64,000 nt of DNA from Arthrobacter globiformis (lineage in GTDB: Bacteria; Actinomycetota; Actinomycetes; Actinomycetales; Micrococcaceae). This document shows positions 34,530 to 43,185 of this stretch, piece after piece. Each line of letters starts with the position of its first letter. Position 1 is the first letter of the stretch. The position numbers and the translations under genes were made by a program. A model generated the notes under the pieces. That model saw nothing but the letters and a program-made list of their open reading frames with translations, was not told the origin of the DNA and did not search any database. The DNA lies in contig NZ_JAUSYZ010000001.1 in assembly GCF_030817195.1 (NCBI RefSeq), positions 5,084,001 to 5,148,000 of the forward strand, read 5' to 3'.

Positions 34530-36622
34530 CCCCCGCACCTGTGATCATCGCCATTGACGGGCGGTCCGGCGCAGGTAAAACCACATTGGCCATCGAGCTC
34601 GCGGCCACGCTGCGGAACCACCACAAGGTCTCGCTGTTCCACCTGGAGGACATCTATCCCGGCTGGGACGGACTGTCGGCCGGCATCGAACGCTACGTCA
34701 CCTCGGTGCTGGCGCCCCTGAGCCGCGGCGAAGCGGCCACGTGGGTCAGCTGGGACTGGAAAAAAGATAACGACGGCGACCCTCGGGTCACGCTGCCCGC
34801 CGAGATCGTGATCGTCGAGGGCGTTGGGGCGGCCGCAGCCGCCGCCAGGCCGCATCTGGACGCCGTCATCTGGGCCGATGCCCCTGACGGCGAGCGCCGC
34901 ACGCGCGCGCTGGCACGTGACGGCGAGACGTACGAGCCGTTCTGGGACCAGTGGGCCGGGCAGGAGGCGGAGCTCCTGGCCGCGGACGATATCCCGCAGC
35001 ATGCCCATGTCCGGGTCCTCAACCGTGCGGACGGCACCGCCCCCGCGGACACCCTGCAGGCACTTACCTACCTCCCGGCGCTCACCACGGCACTGGTTCC
35101 CGAGCTCTCCTCGCGGCGCGGCCTGCGCCTGCTGTCGGAACGCATCGAGGCCAGCCCTGATCCGGCCGCACTTTTCCAGGCGCTGTACGCGACGTCCGGC
35201 AATGCGGTCTGGCTGGACTCCTCCCTGCGTTCGGCCGAAACGGCCGGTCCCGGCAAGGGAACCCCCGCGGCGGAGCGCAGCCGTTTCAGTATTTTGGCTG
35301 ACGACGGCGGCACGTTCGGCCAGTCTGTCCTGCACAGTTCCGGGGTCACCCGGATCACCGCCGGATGCGCCACGGCCAACGTGTCCGGCCCGTTCTTCCG
35401 CTGGCTGGAGACGGTGTGGGGACGGAAGGCCGTGCGCGGGCCGGAGGACTACCCGTGTGACTTCGCGCTGGGCTGGCTGGGCTACCTCGGCTACGAGCTC
35501 AAGCGGGAAACCGGCGGGCACGACATCCCCTCGGACGCGCCTGATGCGGGCCTGATCTTTGCCGGCCGCGGCGTGGTCCTGGACCACACGGACAACACGG
35601 TGTGGCTGCTTGCCCTCGACGCGCCGGATGCCGCGGACTGGCTGGACCGCGCCCGTGAGGCGGTGGTCACCGCCGCACCGGAAGCCGGCGGCAGCACCGG
35701 CGTCGTACTTCCGGCGCCAAACGCCGCAGCCCCGGCCCATAACGCAGCGCCTGCCTATGATGCAGCCCCGGCGTTTGCCGGCCGCGACACCGAGACGAGC
35801 TACAAGCGCAAGATCGCCGAGGCGCAGCATCAGATCGCCGAGGGGAATTCGTACGAGGTCTGCCTCACCACCACCCTCGCGGCGGAAGTGCCGGCACTCG
35901 ACCCGTGGGCCGCGTACCTGGCCCTGCGCCAGCGGAACCCGGCGCCGTTTGCGAGCTACCTGCGGTTCGGCGGGCTCACGGTGGCCAGCACGTCGCCGGA
36001 ACGCTTCCTGCGGATAGCGTCCGACGGCGGCATGCGCGCCGAGCCGATCAAGGGAACCCGCCGCCGGGCTGCTGACCCGGACGCCGACGCCGCCCTGCGC
36101 GACGACCTGGCCACGTCCCTGAAGGACCGGGCGGAAAACATCATGATCGTGGACCTGCTCCGGAACGACCTCAGCCACTTCGCCGACCCCGGATCGGTGA
36201 CCGTCAGCCGGCTGTGCGAGATCGAAAGCTATGCCACGGTCCACCAACTGGTGAGCACCATCGACGCTGTACTCCTGCCGGGGTCGCCGCGGGCCGAGGC
36301 CGTGGCCGCCTGCTTCCCGGCCGGCTCCATGACCGGGGCGCCGAAGATCAGCACCATGGCCATCCTGGACCGGCTGGAGGAGGGCCCGCGCGGCGTCTAT
36401 TCGGGCGCGATCGGGTACTTTTCGCTGAACGGGGCCACGGATCTGGCGGTGGCCATCCGCACCCTGGTGGTGCAGGACGGCGGCGAAGGCGGAAAGGTAA
36501 GGCTCAGCCTTGGCGTCGGCGGCGCCATCACGGCCGATTCCGTGCCGCAGGATGAGTACGAGGAGATCCGCACCAAGGCCTACGGCGTGCTCTCCACCCT
36601 CGGGTCCGCCTTCCCGGACTGA
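34526..36622 (+). CDS. pabB: P-loop (uridine kinase-like) domain fused to aminodeoxychorismate synthase PabB
   Basis: A 698-residue fusion. Residues 1-215 form a P-loop kinase-like domain with GRSGAGKTT (12-20) and FHLEDIYPGWDGLSAG, typical of uridine kinase-like proteins. Residues about 220-698 form the chorismate-binding PabB domain with FASYLRFGGLTVASTSPERF, EPIKGTRRR (Lys509, the PabB covalent lysine), RAENIMIVDLLRNDL, GSMTGAPK and RGVYSGAIGYFS. It makes 4-amino-4-deoxychorismate for folate, using a separate amidotransferase. PabC lies 1.6 kb away. The kinase domain's role is unknown; it may be structural. Confidence 0.9.
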   Translation: MTPAPVIIAIDGRSGAGKTTLAIELAATLRNHHKVSLFHLEDIYPGWDGLSAGIERYVTSVLAPLSRGEAATWVSWDWKKDNDGDPRVTLPAEIVIVEGVGAAAAAARPHLDAVIWADAPDGERRTRALARDGETYEPFWDQWAGQEAELLAADDIPQHAHVRVLNRADGTAPADTLQALTYLPALTTALVPELSSRRGLRLLSERIEASPDPAALFQALYATSGNAVWLDSSLRSAETAGPGKGTPAAERSRFSILADDGGTFGQSVLHSSGVTRITAGCATANVSGPFFRWLETVWGRKAVRGPEDYPCDFALGWLGYLGYELKRETGGHDIPSDAPDAGLIFAGRGVVLDHTDNTVWLLALDAPDAADWLDRAREAVVTAAPEAGGSTGVVLPAPNAAAPAHNAAPAYDAAPAFAGRDTETSYKRKIAEAQHQIAEGNSYEVCLTTTLAAEVPALDPWAAYLALRQRNPAPFASYLRFGGLTVASTSPERFLRIASDGGMRAEPIKGTRRRAADPDADAALRDDLATSLKDRAENIMIVDLLRNDLSHFADPGSVTVSRLCEIESYATVHQLVSTIDAVLLPGSPRAEAVAACFPAGSMTGAPKISTMAILDRLEEGPRGVYSGAIGYFSLNGATDLAVAIRTLVVQDGGEGGKVRLSLGVGGAITADSVPQDEYEEIRTKAYGVLSTLGSAFPD

Positions 36623-36643
36623 GTTTTGTGTTTAGCGACCGGG

Positions 36644-38137
36644 TTATTGGACCGTGGCCGTGAGTCGGGCTACGTTGTCCACGTACCTTGCCGCGAGGGG
36701 CCGGCGCATCCAGTCCTCTAGCCGCAGTTCGTGGGAGATGTCGCGGTAGGTGTCCTCCACGGCGCGCATGCTGTTCACGATGTCCGCGCCCAACAGCATC
36801 ACCGAAACCTCCAGGTTCAGGGAGAAGGACCGCATGTCCATGTTGCTGGAGCCCAGGACCGCCACCTCGTCGTCGATGGTGAAGTGCTTGGCGTGGAGCA
36901 CGAACGGCGCCTTGTACAGGTAGATCCGAACGCCCGCCCGCAGCAGAGCCTCGTAGTAGGACTGCTGGGCATGGTGGACCAGGAACTGGTCGCCCTTCTC
37001 GGAGACGAACAGTTCCACGTCCACGCCGCGCTGTGCCGCCGTGGTGATGGCGTAAAGCAGGGAATCGTCCGGCACAAAGTAGGGGCTGCAGACGGAAATC
37101 CGATGCTGTGCCGAGTAGATCAGCGTGTTGAAGAGCCGGAGGTTGTTCTCAGTGGTGAAGCCGGGGCCGCTGGGCACCACCTGGGCCGTGACGCCGCCCG
37201 GTGACGGCTCGGCGGAAAGCTGCAGCTGGTCCTCGAGTGATTCGTCGGTCTCGCTGAGCCAGTCGGTGGCGAAGACAACATTGAGCGTGGGAACGATCGG
37301 GCCCCGCAGGCAGGCCATCAGCTCGATCCACTCCCGGCCGGCCTTGCGGTGCTTGGGGTTGTTGTAGGAGGGCTCGATCAGGTTCTGCGACCCCGTAAAG
37401 GCGACTTCGCCGTCGATCACCATGATCTTGCGGTGGTTCCGCAGGTCCGGCCTGCGCCATTGGCCGTGGATGGGCAGCAGCGGAAGCATCCGCCGCCACT
37501 GGATGCGGCTGGCCTTGAGCCGCTTCAGCAGCTTGTTGTACCCCTTCACGCGCAGCGTTCCGATGTGGTCGAACAGCACCCGGACCTGGACGCCGCGGTC
37601 CGCCGCCTCCTCGAGGGCCGTGAGGAGGTCATCGGTGACGTGGTCCGTGCTCATGATGTAGAACTCGGCGTTGATGAAGCGCTTTGCCTTCCGCACGGCC
37701 TCGGTCATGGCTCGGATGGAGTCCGGGTACCCGGGAATCAGCTCCACATGGTTGCCGTCAACCAGCGGGATCGACCCGAGCCGGCGGTTGAGTTCGGCCG
37801 CGGACTGGACCCATTCGGGACCCGAATACTCACTGGCGGCGTCGGAAAGCACCGCACTTCCGGCCCGGACCCGCTCGTTGACCAGCTGCTGCTGCTCGGT
37901 GCGGCGGCGCGACAGCTTGAAGTTGCCGAAAAGCAGGAAGAGGATCAGTCCCAGGACCGGTACGAAGAAGATGCCCAGCAGCCAGGCCATGGCCGTAGTG
38001 GGCCGCCGGTTGCCCGGGATGATGCCCACGGCCAGGACCCGGATGACCAGATCCGCGCCGCTGAGCAGCAGGATCAGCCACGCCGGCAGTGTTTCCGCCA
38101 GCGGAAATGGCCACAACACAGTTGAAACCCCCGTCAT
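36644..38137 (-). CDS. cls: Cardiolipin synthase (phospholipase D family)
   Basis: A 497-residue membrane enzyme: two N-terminal transmembrane segments (residues about 15-70), then two HKD catalytic modules, HRKIMVIDGEVAFTGSQN and HAKHFTIDDEVAVLGSSNMD. It condenses two phosphatidylglycerols. The C-terminus ends VDNVARLTATVQ. It is convergent with pabB and divergent from pabC. Confidence 0.93.
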   Translation of the reverse strand: MTGVSTVLWPFPLAETLPAWLILLLSGADLVIRVLAVGIIPGNRRPTTAMAWLLGIFFVPVLGLILFLLFGNFKLSRRRTEQQQLVNERVRAGSAVLSDAASEYSGPEWVQSAAELNRRLGSIPLVDGNHVELIPGYPDSIRAMTEAVRKAKRFINAEFYIMSTDHVTDDLLTALEEAADRGVQVRVLFDHIGTLRVKGYNKLLKRLKASRIQWRRMLPLLPIHGQWRRPDLRNHRKIMVIDGEVAFTGSQNLIEPSYNNPKHRKAGREWIELMACLRGPIVPTLNVVFATDWLSETDESLEDQLQLSAEPSPGGVTAQVVPSGPGFTTENNLRLFNTLIYSAQHRISVCSPYFVPDDSLLYAITTAAQRGVDVELFVSEKGDQFLVHHAQQSYYEALLRAGVRIYLYKAPFVLHAKHFTIDDEVAVLGSSNMDMRSFSLNLEVSVMLLGADIVNSMRAVEDTYRDISHELRLEDWMRRPLAARYVDNVARLTATVQ

Positions 38138-38212
38138 TTCTTACCTTCGCAGCCATTCCGTATGGAGCGGTGAGGCCAGCCTATCGGCCACCGGCCGCAC
38201 TAAGCTTGAGGC

Positions 38213-39145
38213 ATGACCTCTCGTACCTCCCACACAGTGCTGGTATTTCTGGATCCGGACTATATGAACGGCCGGCTCGCCGACCCCGAAAAGCCGCAGC
38301 TGATGGCCACTGATCTGGGCGCCACCCGCGGCGACGGGGTGTTCGAGTCCATGCTCGCCGTCGCCGGACACACGCGGAAGATCCAGGCCCACCTGGACCG
38401 GCTGGCCCGCTCGGCCGAGGCACTGGATCTTGAGATTCCGGGGCCGGACGACTGGCGCCGGGCGGTCCAGACGGGCGTGGCAGCGTTCCGTTCCGACAAC
38501 CCTGCTTCCTCCCCGGAGCTGGACGAGGCCGTGGTCAAGCTCATTGTCACCCGCGGCGTCGAGGGCGCCGCCGCCCCCACCTGCTGGGTGCAGGTCTCCC
38601 CCGTGGCCGCGGCGGGCCGGCGCCAGCGCGAGACCGGCATCGACGTCATCCTCCTTGACCGCGGCTACGACAGCGACGCGGCCGAGCGGGCCCCGTGGCT
38701 GCTGCTCGGCGCCAAGACCCTGTCCTACGCGGTGAACATGGCCGCGCTGCGCCATGCCCACAAGCAGGGCGCGGACGACGTCATCTTCACGTCCTCGGAC
38801 GGCCGTGTGCTGGAGGGCCCCACGTCCACCGTGCTGCTGGCGAATGTGGAGAAGAACGACGGCGGCGCAACAGTTAAGCGGCTCGTCACGCCGCAGCTGG
38901 ACAGCGGCATCCTTCCCGGAACCTCGCAGGGTGCGCTGTTCGCCGCTGCCAAGGCCGCCGGCTGGGAACTGGGCTACGGCCCGCTGAAGCCCCAGGACCT
39001 GGTGGACGCCGACGCCGTGTGGCTGATTTCCAGCATCCGCCTCCTGGCACCGGTCAATCACATTGACGGGCGCGAGATTGGTACGCCGGCGCTCCGCAAG
39101 CAGCTGACGGCCGAGCTGAACGAGCTGTTTGCCGGCATCGAGTAA
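38213..39145 (+). CDS. pabC: Aminodeoxychorismate lyase-like PLP enzyme (class IV aminotransferase)
   Basis: A 310-residue fold-type IV PLP enzyme: GATRGDGVFESMLAVAGHTR at the N-terminus, the PLP Lys in LLGAKTLSYAVNMAAL, and SSDGRVLEGPTSTVLLANVE. It releases pyruvate from aminodeoxychorismate to give p-aminobenzoate. A branched-chain aminotransferase role is the main alternative, but proximity to PabB supports PabC. Confidence 0.85.
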   Translation: MTSRTSHTVLVFLDPDYMNGRLADPEKPQLMATDLGATRGDGVFESMLAVAGHTRKIQAHLDRLARSAEALDLEIPGPDDWRRAVQTGVAAFRSDNPASSPELDEAVVKLIVTRGVEGAAAPTCWVQVSPVAAAGRRQRETGIDVILLDRGYDSDAAERAPWLLLGAKTLSYAVNMAALRHAHKQGADDVIFTSSDGRVLEGPTSTVLLANVEKNDGGATVKRLVTPQLDSGILPGTSQGALFAAAKAAGWELGYGPLKPQDLVDADAVWLISSIRLLAPVNHIDGREIGTPALRKQLTAELNELFAGIE

Positions 39146-39297
39146 TAACAAAAGGGCACCGTTCTAAAAAATGTAGGACAAGCCGGCGCCCCGCGTTGTA
39201 GTCTTCTTCCACGGCCAACTGCCCGTACCCGCAGGGGTGATGACACGCGGCCTGGTTCCGGGCTCAGCCGGAATGAGTACATATAAAGGAATAGCCG

Positions 39298-40395
39298 ATG
39301 TCTTGGGACGAGAATTCCCTTCCCGCATGGACAAACTCACCACCCACGGGCTTGGGGGCCCAGGCAGCGTTGCCGGGGGACATGGGTGGAATTTCCGTGC
39401 GCTGGCAAGCCCGCCAGATCATCACCGAACTGCTCGCCGAGACAGATCCGGCCAGCGAGTGGACCCGCACGCAGCTGCGTGTCCTGTTCGAGGCACATCC
39501 GGATAATCCCGAACACGTGCTGCTTGAGCACCTCACCGCCACCACAGAGCTGGCCAACGCCGAGAACGGCGCCATCCCGGTCAGCGTGCCTTCCCAGGCT
39601 GTGGCTGCGCCTGAACCGGTTCCATTTACCCGGCGCAGCAGGAACCGGATTGAAGCCATCCTTTCCGACAAGATGCTGATGACCGCGTTCCAGCCGATCC
39701 GCCGGCTTCCGGAGGGGCACGTGATCGGGGTCGAGGCCCTGACCCGCTTCGTCAGCGACGACGGCGCCAGCGCAGACCACTGGTTCAACGAGGCAGAGTC
39801 CGTCGGCCTGGGCACAGACCTTGAACTCGCGGCACTGCACCGGGCCCTCTCTGCGGCGCAGGCCGTGCCCGACCCCATGTTCATCGGCCTGAACCTGACA
39901 CCGGCAACGTGCGCGGACCCAAGGATCACGGGGCTGCTGGAACATTCCCAGCTGGCCATGGACCGGATCGTCATCGACCTGAACGGCCCGATCCCGCTCG
40001 ACCAGTACCCGTCCCTCACGGCCGCCATCGCTCCGCTGCGGCGCCGAGGACTGCGGATCGCCGTAAACGGCGCCGAGGCCGGCTTCACGTCCATGGACCA
40101 GGTCCTGGAGCTGCACCCGGACATCATCAAACTGGACCGGAGCTTTATCGCGGGCATTGAAAGCTCCCCGGGCCAGCGGCTCAGGGCCGCCGCCATGGGT
40201 GAACTCGCCAGGTACATCGATGCCGCACTCGGCGCCCAGGGCGTGGAGACGCCGGAGGAACTCGAGGCAGTGACCGAACTCGGCATGGCCGCTGCGCAGG
40301 GCTACCTGCTGGGCAGGCCCTCCATCCATCCGCTGGACTGGAATGCCTGGATCCGTTCCGAAAGCGAAACGGCCACCAGTGGCCCTGCCTCCTGA
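39298..40395 (+). CDS. EAL-domain protein with degenerate active site
   Basis: A 365-residue soluble protein with an N-terminal helical region of about 100 residues and a C-terminal EAL fold (120-360). VEALTRF (EAL), LNLTP (metal Asn) and KLDRSFI are kept. The E-L-T-E position reads VIDLNG, the DDFG loop reads NGAEAG, and the AEGVE motif reads AQGVE. These replace metal ligands, so phosphodiesterase activity is unlikely and a c-di-GMP receptor or scaffolding role fits better. The ATG at 39298 has AAAGGAA upstream. The 152-base leader has a TTCCGG/CCGGAA hairpin (39256-39273). Confidence 0.85.
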   Translation: MSWDENSLPAWTNSPPTGLGAQAALPGDMGGISVRWQARQIITELLAETDPASEWTRTQLRVLFEAHPDNPEHVLLEHLTATTELANAENGAIPVSVPSQAVAAPEPVPFTRRSRNRIEAILSDKMLMTAFQPIRRLPEGHVIGVEALTRFVSDDGASADHWFNEAESVGLGTDLELAALHRALSAAQAVPDPMFIGLNLTPATCADPRITGLLEHSQLAMDRIVIDLNGPIPLDQYPSLTAAIAPLRRRGLRIAVNGAEAGFTSMDQVLELHPDIIKLDRSFIAGIESSPGQRLRAAAMGELARYIDAALGAQGVETPEELEAVTELGMAAAQGYLLGRPSIHPLDWNAWIRSESETATSGPAS

Positions 40396-40428
40396 CGGGT
40401 CTCTGCGGGTCCGGTCCTCCGCGAGGTG

Positions 40429-41478
40429 CTAGTCCTCCGCAAGATCCGTGGCCAGGCGGATGTGGTTATCCGCCAGCCACACAGGATTGAAGGCCTTGCT
40501 TTGGTAGTTGCTGCCCGTGTCCGGGGCGATCGCCACCACCACTGACCCGTGCGGCGCCGCCCTGGCCACCCGGAGCGCTGCCGCCACCGTCAGGCCCGAC
40601 GACGGCCCGAGGGACAGGCCTTCGTCGTTGAGCAGCCGGTGCAGCGTGGTGTACACCTCGTCATTCGGAATCCGCAGGAACCGGTCCAGCAGACCGCGGT
40701 CGAAGACCTTCGGCCAGTCGGGCTTGGGCCAGGAGTTGCCCACACCGTCCACCAGGATCGGGCCGGGATGCCCGCCGCTGTAGACCGAACCGTACGGGTC
40801 CGCGCCGATCACCTCCACATGCCCGCCGGACTTCTCCTTGAGGTACCGCCCGTTCCCGCTGATGGTGCCGCCGGTGCCCACGCCCGCGACGAAGTGCGTC
40901 ACCCTGCCCGCCGTCTGCTCCCAGATCTCCGGCGCCGTCCCCTCATAGTGCGCCTGCGGGTTGGCCGGGTTGTCGAACTGCAGCGGACGCCATGCGCCGG
41001 GAATTTCGGCCGTGATCCGGGCAGCAACCGCCCGCGCGTTTTCCGGCGAATCCGACGGCGCGCTCCAGTCGGTGAACACCACCCGCGCCCCGTACCGGTT
41101 GAGGGCCTCCAGCTTTTCCGACGAAATGGAATCACCCGTGACCACCACCACCGGATGGCCGGTCAGCGCCCCGATCAGCGCGAGCCCGATTCCGGTGTTC
41201 CCGGAGGTGCTTTCCACGATGGTCCCGCCGGGCTGCAGCTCGCCGCTGCGCTCAGCCGCCCGGACCATGCTCAACGCGGTCCGGTCCTTGATGGAGCCGC
41301 CGGGGTTCTCCGATTCGAGCTTGACGAAGACAGTGCTCCCCAGCCCGCGGCTCAGCACGTCGAGCGGCACCAGCGGAGTGTTCCCCACCCGCGCCAGCAC
41401 CGCACCGGCGTCCATCCCCGGATCCAGTACCTGGCCCACATGCCTTGCCTGGCGGCCGCTTCCTGTCACGGTGGTCAT
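40429..41478 (-). CDS. Cysteine synthase / cystathionine beta-synthase-like PLP enzyme
   Basis: A 349-residue fold-type II PLP enzyme: GNTPLVPL, KLESENPGGSIKDRTAL with the PLP Lys, the substrate loop VESTSGNTGIGLAL and the phosphate-binding GVGTGGTISGNGRYLKE. No CBS regulatory domains follow. The ATG overlaps the lyase stop (ATGA), so it is the third gene of a monooxygenase-lyase-PLP operon. The family beta-replaces O-acetylserine, O-phosphoserine or serine. Here it may install sulfur released by the upstream enzymes, which is inference. Confidence 0.87.
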   Translation of the reverse strand: MTTVTGSGRQARHVGQVLDPGMDAGAVLARVGNTPLVPLDVLSRGLGSTVFVKLESENPGGSIKDRTALSMVRAAERSGELQPGGTIVESTSGNTGIGLALIGALTGHPVVVVTGDSISSEKLEALNRYGARVVFTDWSAPSDSPENARAVAARITAEIPGAWRPLQFDNPANPQAHYEGTAPEIWEQTAGRVTHFVAGVGTGGTISGNGRYLKEKSGGHVEVIGADPYGSVYSGGHPGPILVDGVGNSWPKPDWPKVFDRGLLDRFLRIPNDEVYTTLHRLLNDEGLSLGPSSGLTVAAALRVARAAPHGSVVVAIAPDTGSNYQSKAFNPVWLADNHIRLATDLAED

Positions 41479-43181
41479 GATTCTCCTCCCCCGTCATCTG
41501 CACTTCGGCCATTCGGCCCACGGTCATCCGGCCTTAGGTCATTCGGGCCACCCAGGCCCGGTGTCCGTAATTCGGGCAGTCCTGCCAGCAGGTCCCCCAG
41601 CGCAGCACGGGCGCTGTCAACCAGCACCGCCGCCGGCAGCTGCCCGGCCAGCAGCTCCGACAGGCGCGCCACGACAGCGCCGGTGCCCGCTCCCAGCTGC
41701 CGGATCTCCGCTTCCCGCAGATCCGTGCCCTGCGCCTCCGCCAACAGGTAGGAGGCCGTCAACGCCTCAATTGTAAGGAGCTTGGCCGCGGCCTCCACCG
41801 AGCGCTCCAGCTGCTGGAGGGCCAGCGGGGCCAGGGTGGAGTGGTCCTCCACGTCCGCGGACAGGGTGGGGGCACCGAGGGTGGCGGGTGCCGCCAGGAA
41901 CTTCAGCTCCGCCAGCAGGCCGGCGGCCGAGTACCAGAGCAGTCCCGGCAGGTCTTCGGACGCGAGTGGAGTGCCGGCCCGGGCCGCCTCGAGGTTGAGC
42001 TGCCGGATCAGGCGCTGCGGCGGATAGAGCTTGGCGATCCGCCGCTCGCTGCTGATCCCGACATGAGCCAGTCCCAGCCGCAGCGCCTCGAACGCCAGCG
42101 CGAGCTGCATGGGCTGGAAGTTTCCGCCGGACACCATCCGGCCGGAGGCAACATCCGTCAACGGGTTGTCGCCCCTGCCGTTGAGCTCCACCTCGAGCGC
42201 GTCGGCCAGGGCCGTGACCTGGGCCCGGAACGCACCGTGCGTCTGCGGCGCGGCGCGGAAGGACAGGGCGTCCTGGACCGATACCTGCCGCCGCGGGTCC
42301 TCCAGCCAGCCGCCGCGAACCAGTCGGCGGACGTTGGCCGCCGAGACGCGCTGGCCGTCCACTGCCTTGGCCGACTGCACGGCCGGCGAGAACGGGCTGA
42401 GGTTACCGCCGCCGTCGTACCTGGCTGTGGCCTCAAGGGACAGCGCCAGCGCGGTGTCCGCCAGATCGGCGAGCCCCCGGATACGGCGGAGCTCCAGCGC
42501 GCCGGCGCCAATCGAATAGGAGTTGGCGCTGACCAGCGCCAGGGCCTCGCCCGGCGCCAGCACCAGCGGTTCCAGCCCGGCGGCGGTGAGCGCTTCCGCG
42601 CCGTCCTGCAGGCCGCCGTCGGGAGCAAGCGCCTGTCCCTCACCGATGGCGACGGCGGCAACCGCCGCCAGCTGGGTGAGGTCGGACGAGCCGACGGACC
42701 CGTCGCGCGGAACGGCCGGCACCACGCCCCTGTTGAGCAGCCCGGCATAGAAGCGGGCAGTCTCCGGACGGACCCCCGAGCCGCCACGGGTGAACCCGAT
42801 GAGCCTTGCCAGGATGAGGGCGCGGACTTCATCCCGGTCCAGCAGCGCGCCGACGCCGCTGTGGTGGTAGCGCACCACCTGCAGCTGGAAGTCGAGGATG
42901 GATTCCTGCTCCACGGAAGTGTCGCGGCCGGAACCCAGCAGGGTGTTCAGGCCGTAGACGCGGTGGCCGGAATCGATGGCGGCCTGCACCACCTCGCGGG
43001 ACAGGCCCACGAGCTCGAGGGCTTCGGCACTGAGGACCACCTCCACCGCGGGATCGGCGGCTGCGGCGGCCATGTCGTCGGCACGGATGTGGGCTGTGCC
43101 GATCAGGAACGTGCCGTGCCGGACCCCCGGCAACGGTCCGTCGTATCCCCCGGCTCCTGCCCTTGCACCAGCCCCTGCCAT
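41475..43181 (-). CDS. Aromatic amino acid ammonia-lyase homologue lacking the MIO triad
   Basis: A 568-residue protein of the HAL/PAL fold: VYGLNTLLG near residue 75, a VRALILARLIGFTRGGSGVRPETARF region and NPLTD near residue 345. The MIO-forming Ala-Ser-Gly is absent: the segment is GSVGSSDLTQLA (residues 161-172), that is Ser165-Ser166-Asp167 with one residue fewer than the canonical GSVGASGDL. An MIO cofactor should not form. The fold without MIO occurs in ergothionase, which eliminates trimethylamine. The neighbours (flavin monooxygenase and PLP synthase) suggest an elimination in organosulfur or amine catabolism. Product and substrate are unknown. Confidence 0.85.
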   Translation of the reverse strand: MAGAGARAGAGGYDGPLPGVRHGTFLIGTAHIRADDMAAAAADPAVEVVLSAEALELVGLSREVVQAAIDSGHRVYGLNTLLGSGRDTSVEQESILDFQLQVVRYHHSGVGALLDRDEVRALILARLIGFTRGGSGVRPETARFYAGLLNRGVVPAVPRDGSVGSSDLTQLAAVAAVAIGEGQALAPDGGLQDGAEALTAAGLEPLVLAPGEALALVSANSYSIGAGALELRRIRGLADLADTALALSLEATARYDGGGNLSPFSPAVQSAKAVDGQRVSAANVRRLVRGGWLEDPRRQVSVQDALSFRAAPQTHGAFRAQVTALADALEVELNGRGDNPLTDVASGRMVSGGNFQPMQLALAFEALRLGLAHVGISSERRIAKLYPPQRLIRQLNLEAARAGTPLASEDLPGLLWYSAAGLLAELKFLAAPATLGAPTLSADVEDHSTLAPLALQQLERSVEAAAKLLTIEALTASYLLAEAQGTDLREAEIRQLGAGTGAVVARLSELLAGQLPAAVLVDSARAALGDLLAGLPELRTPGLGGPNDLRPDDRGPNGRSADDGGGES

Positions 43182-43185
43182 GGCG

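Noticed and set aside
39146..39297. Possible c-di-GMP riboswitch before the EAL gene
   Set aside because: A hairpin and a GTACCCGCAGGGGTGATGA segment exist, but no GEMM core motifs could be matched.
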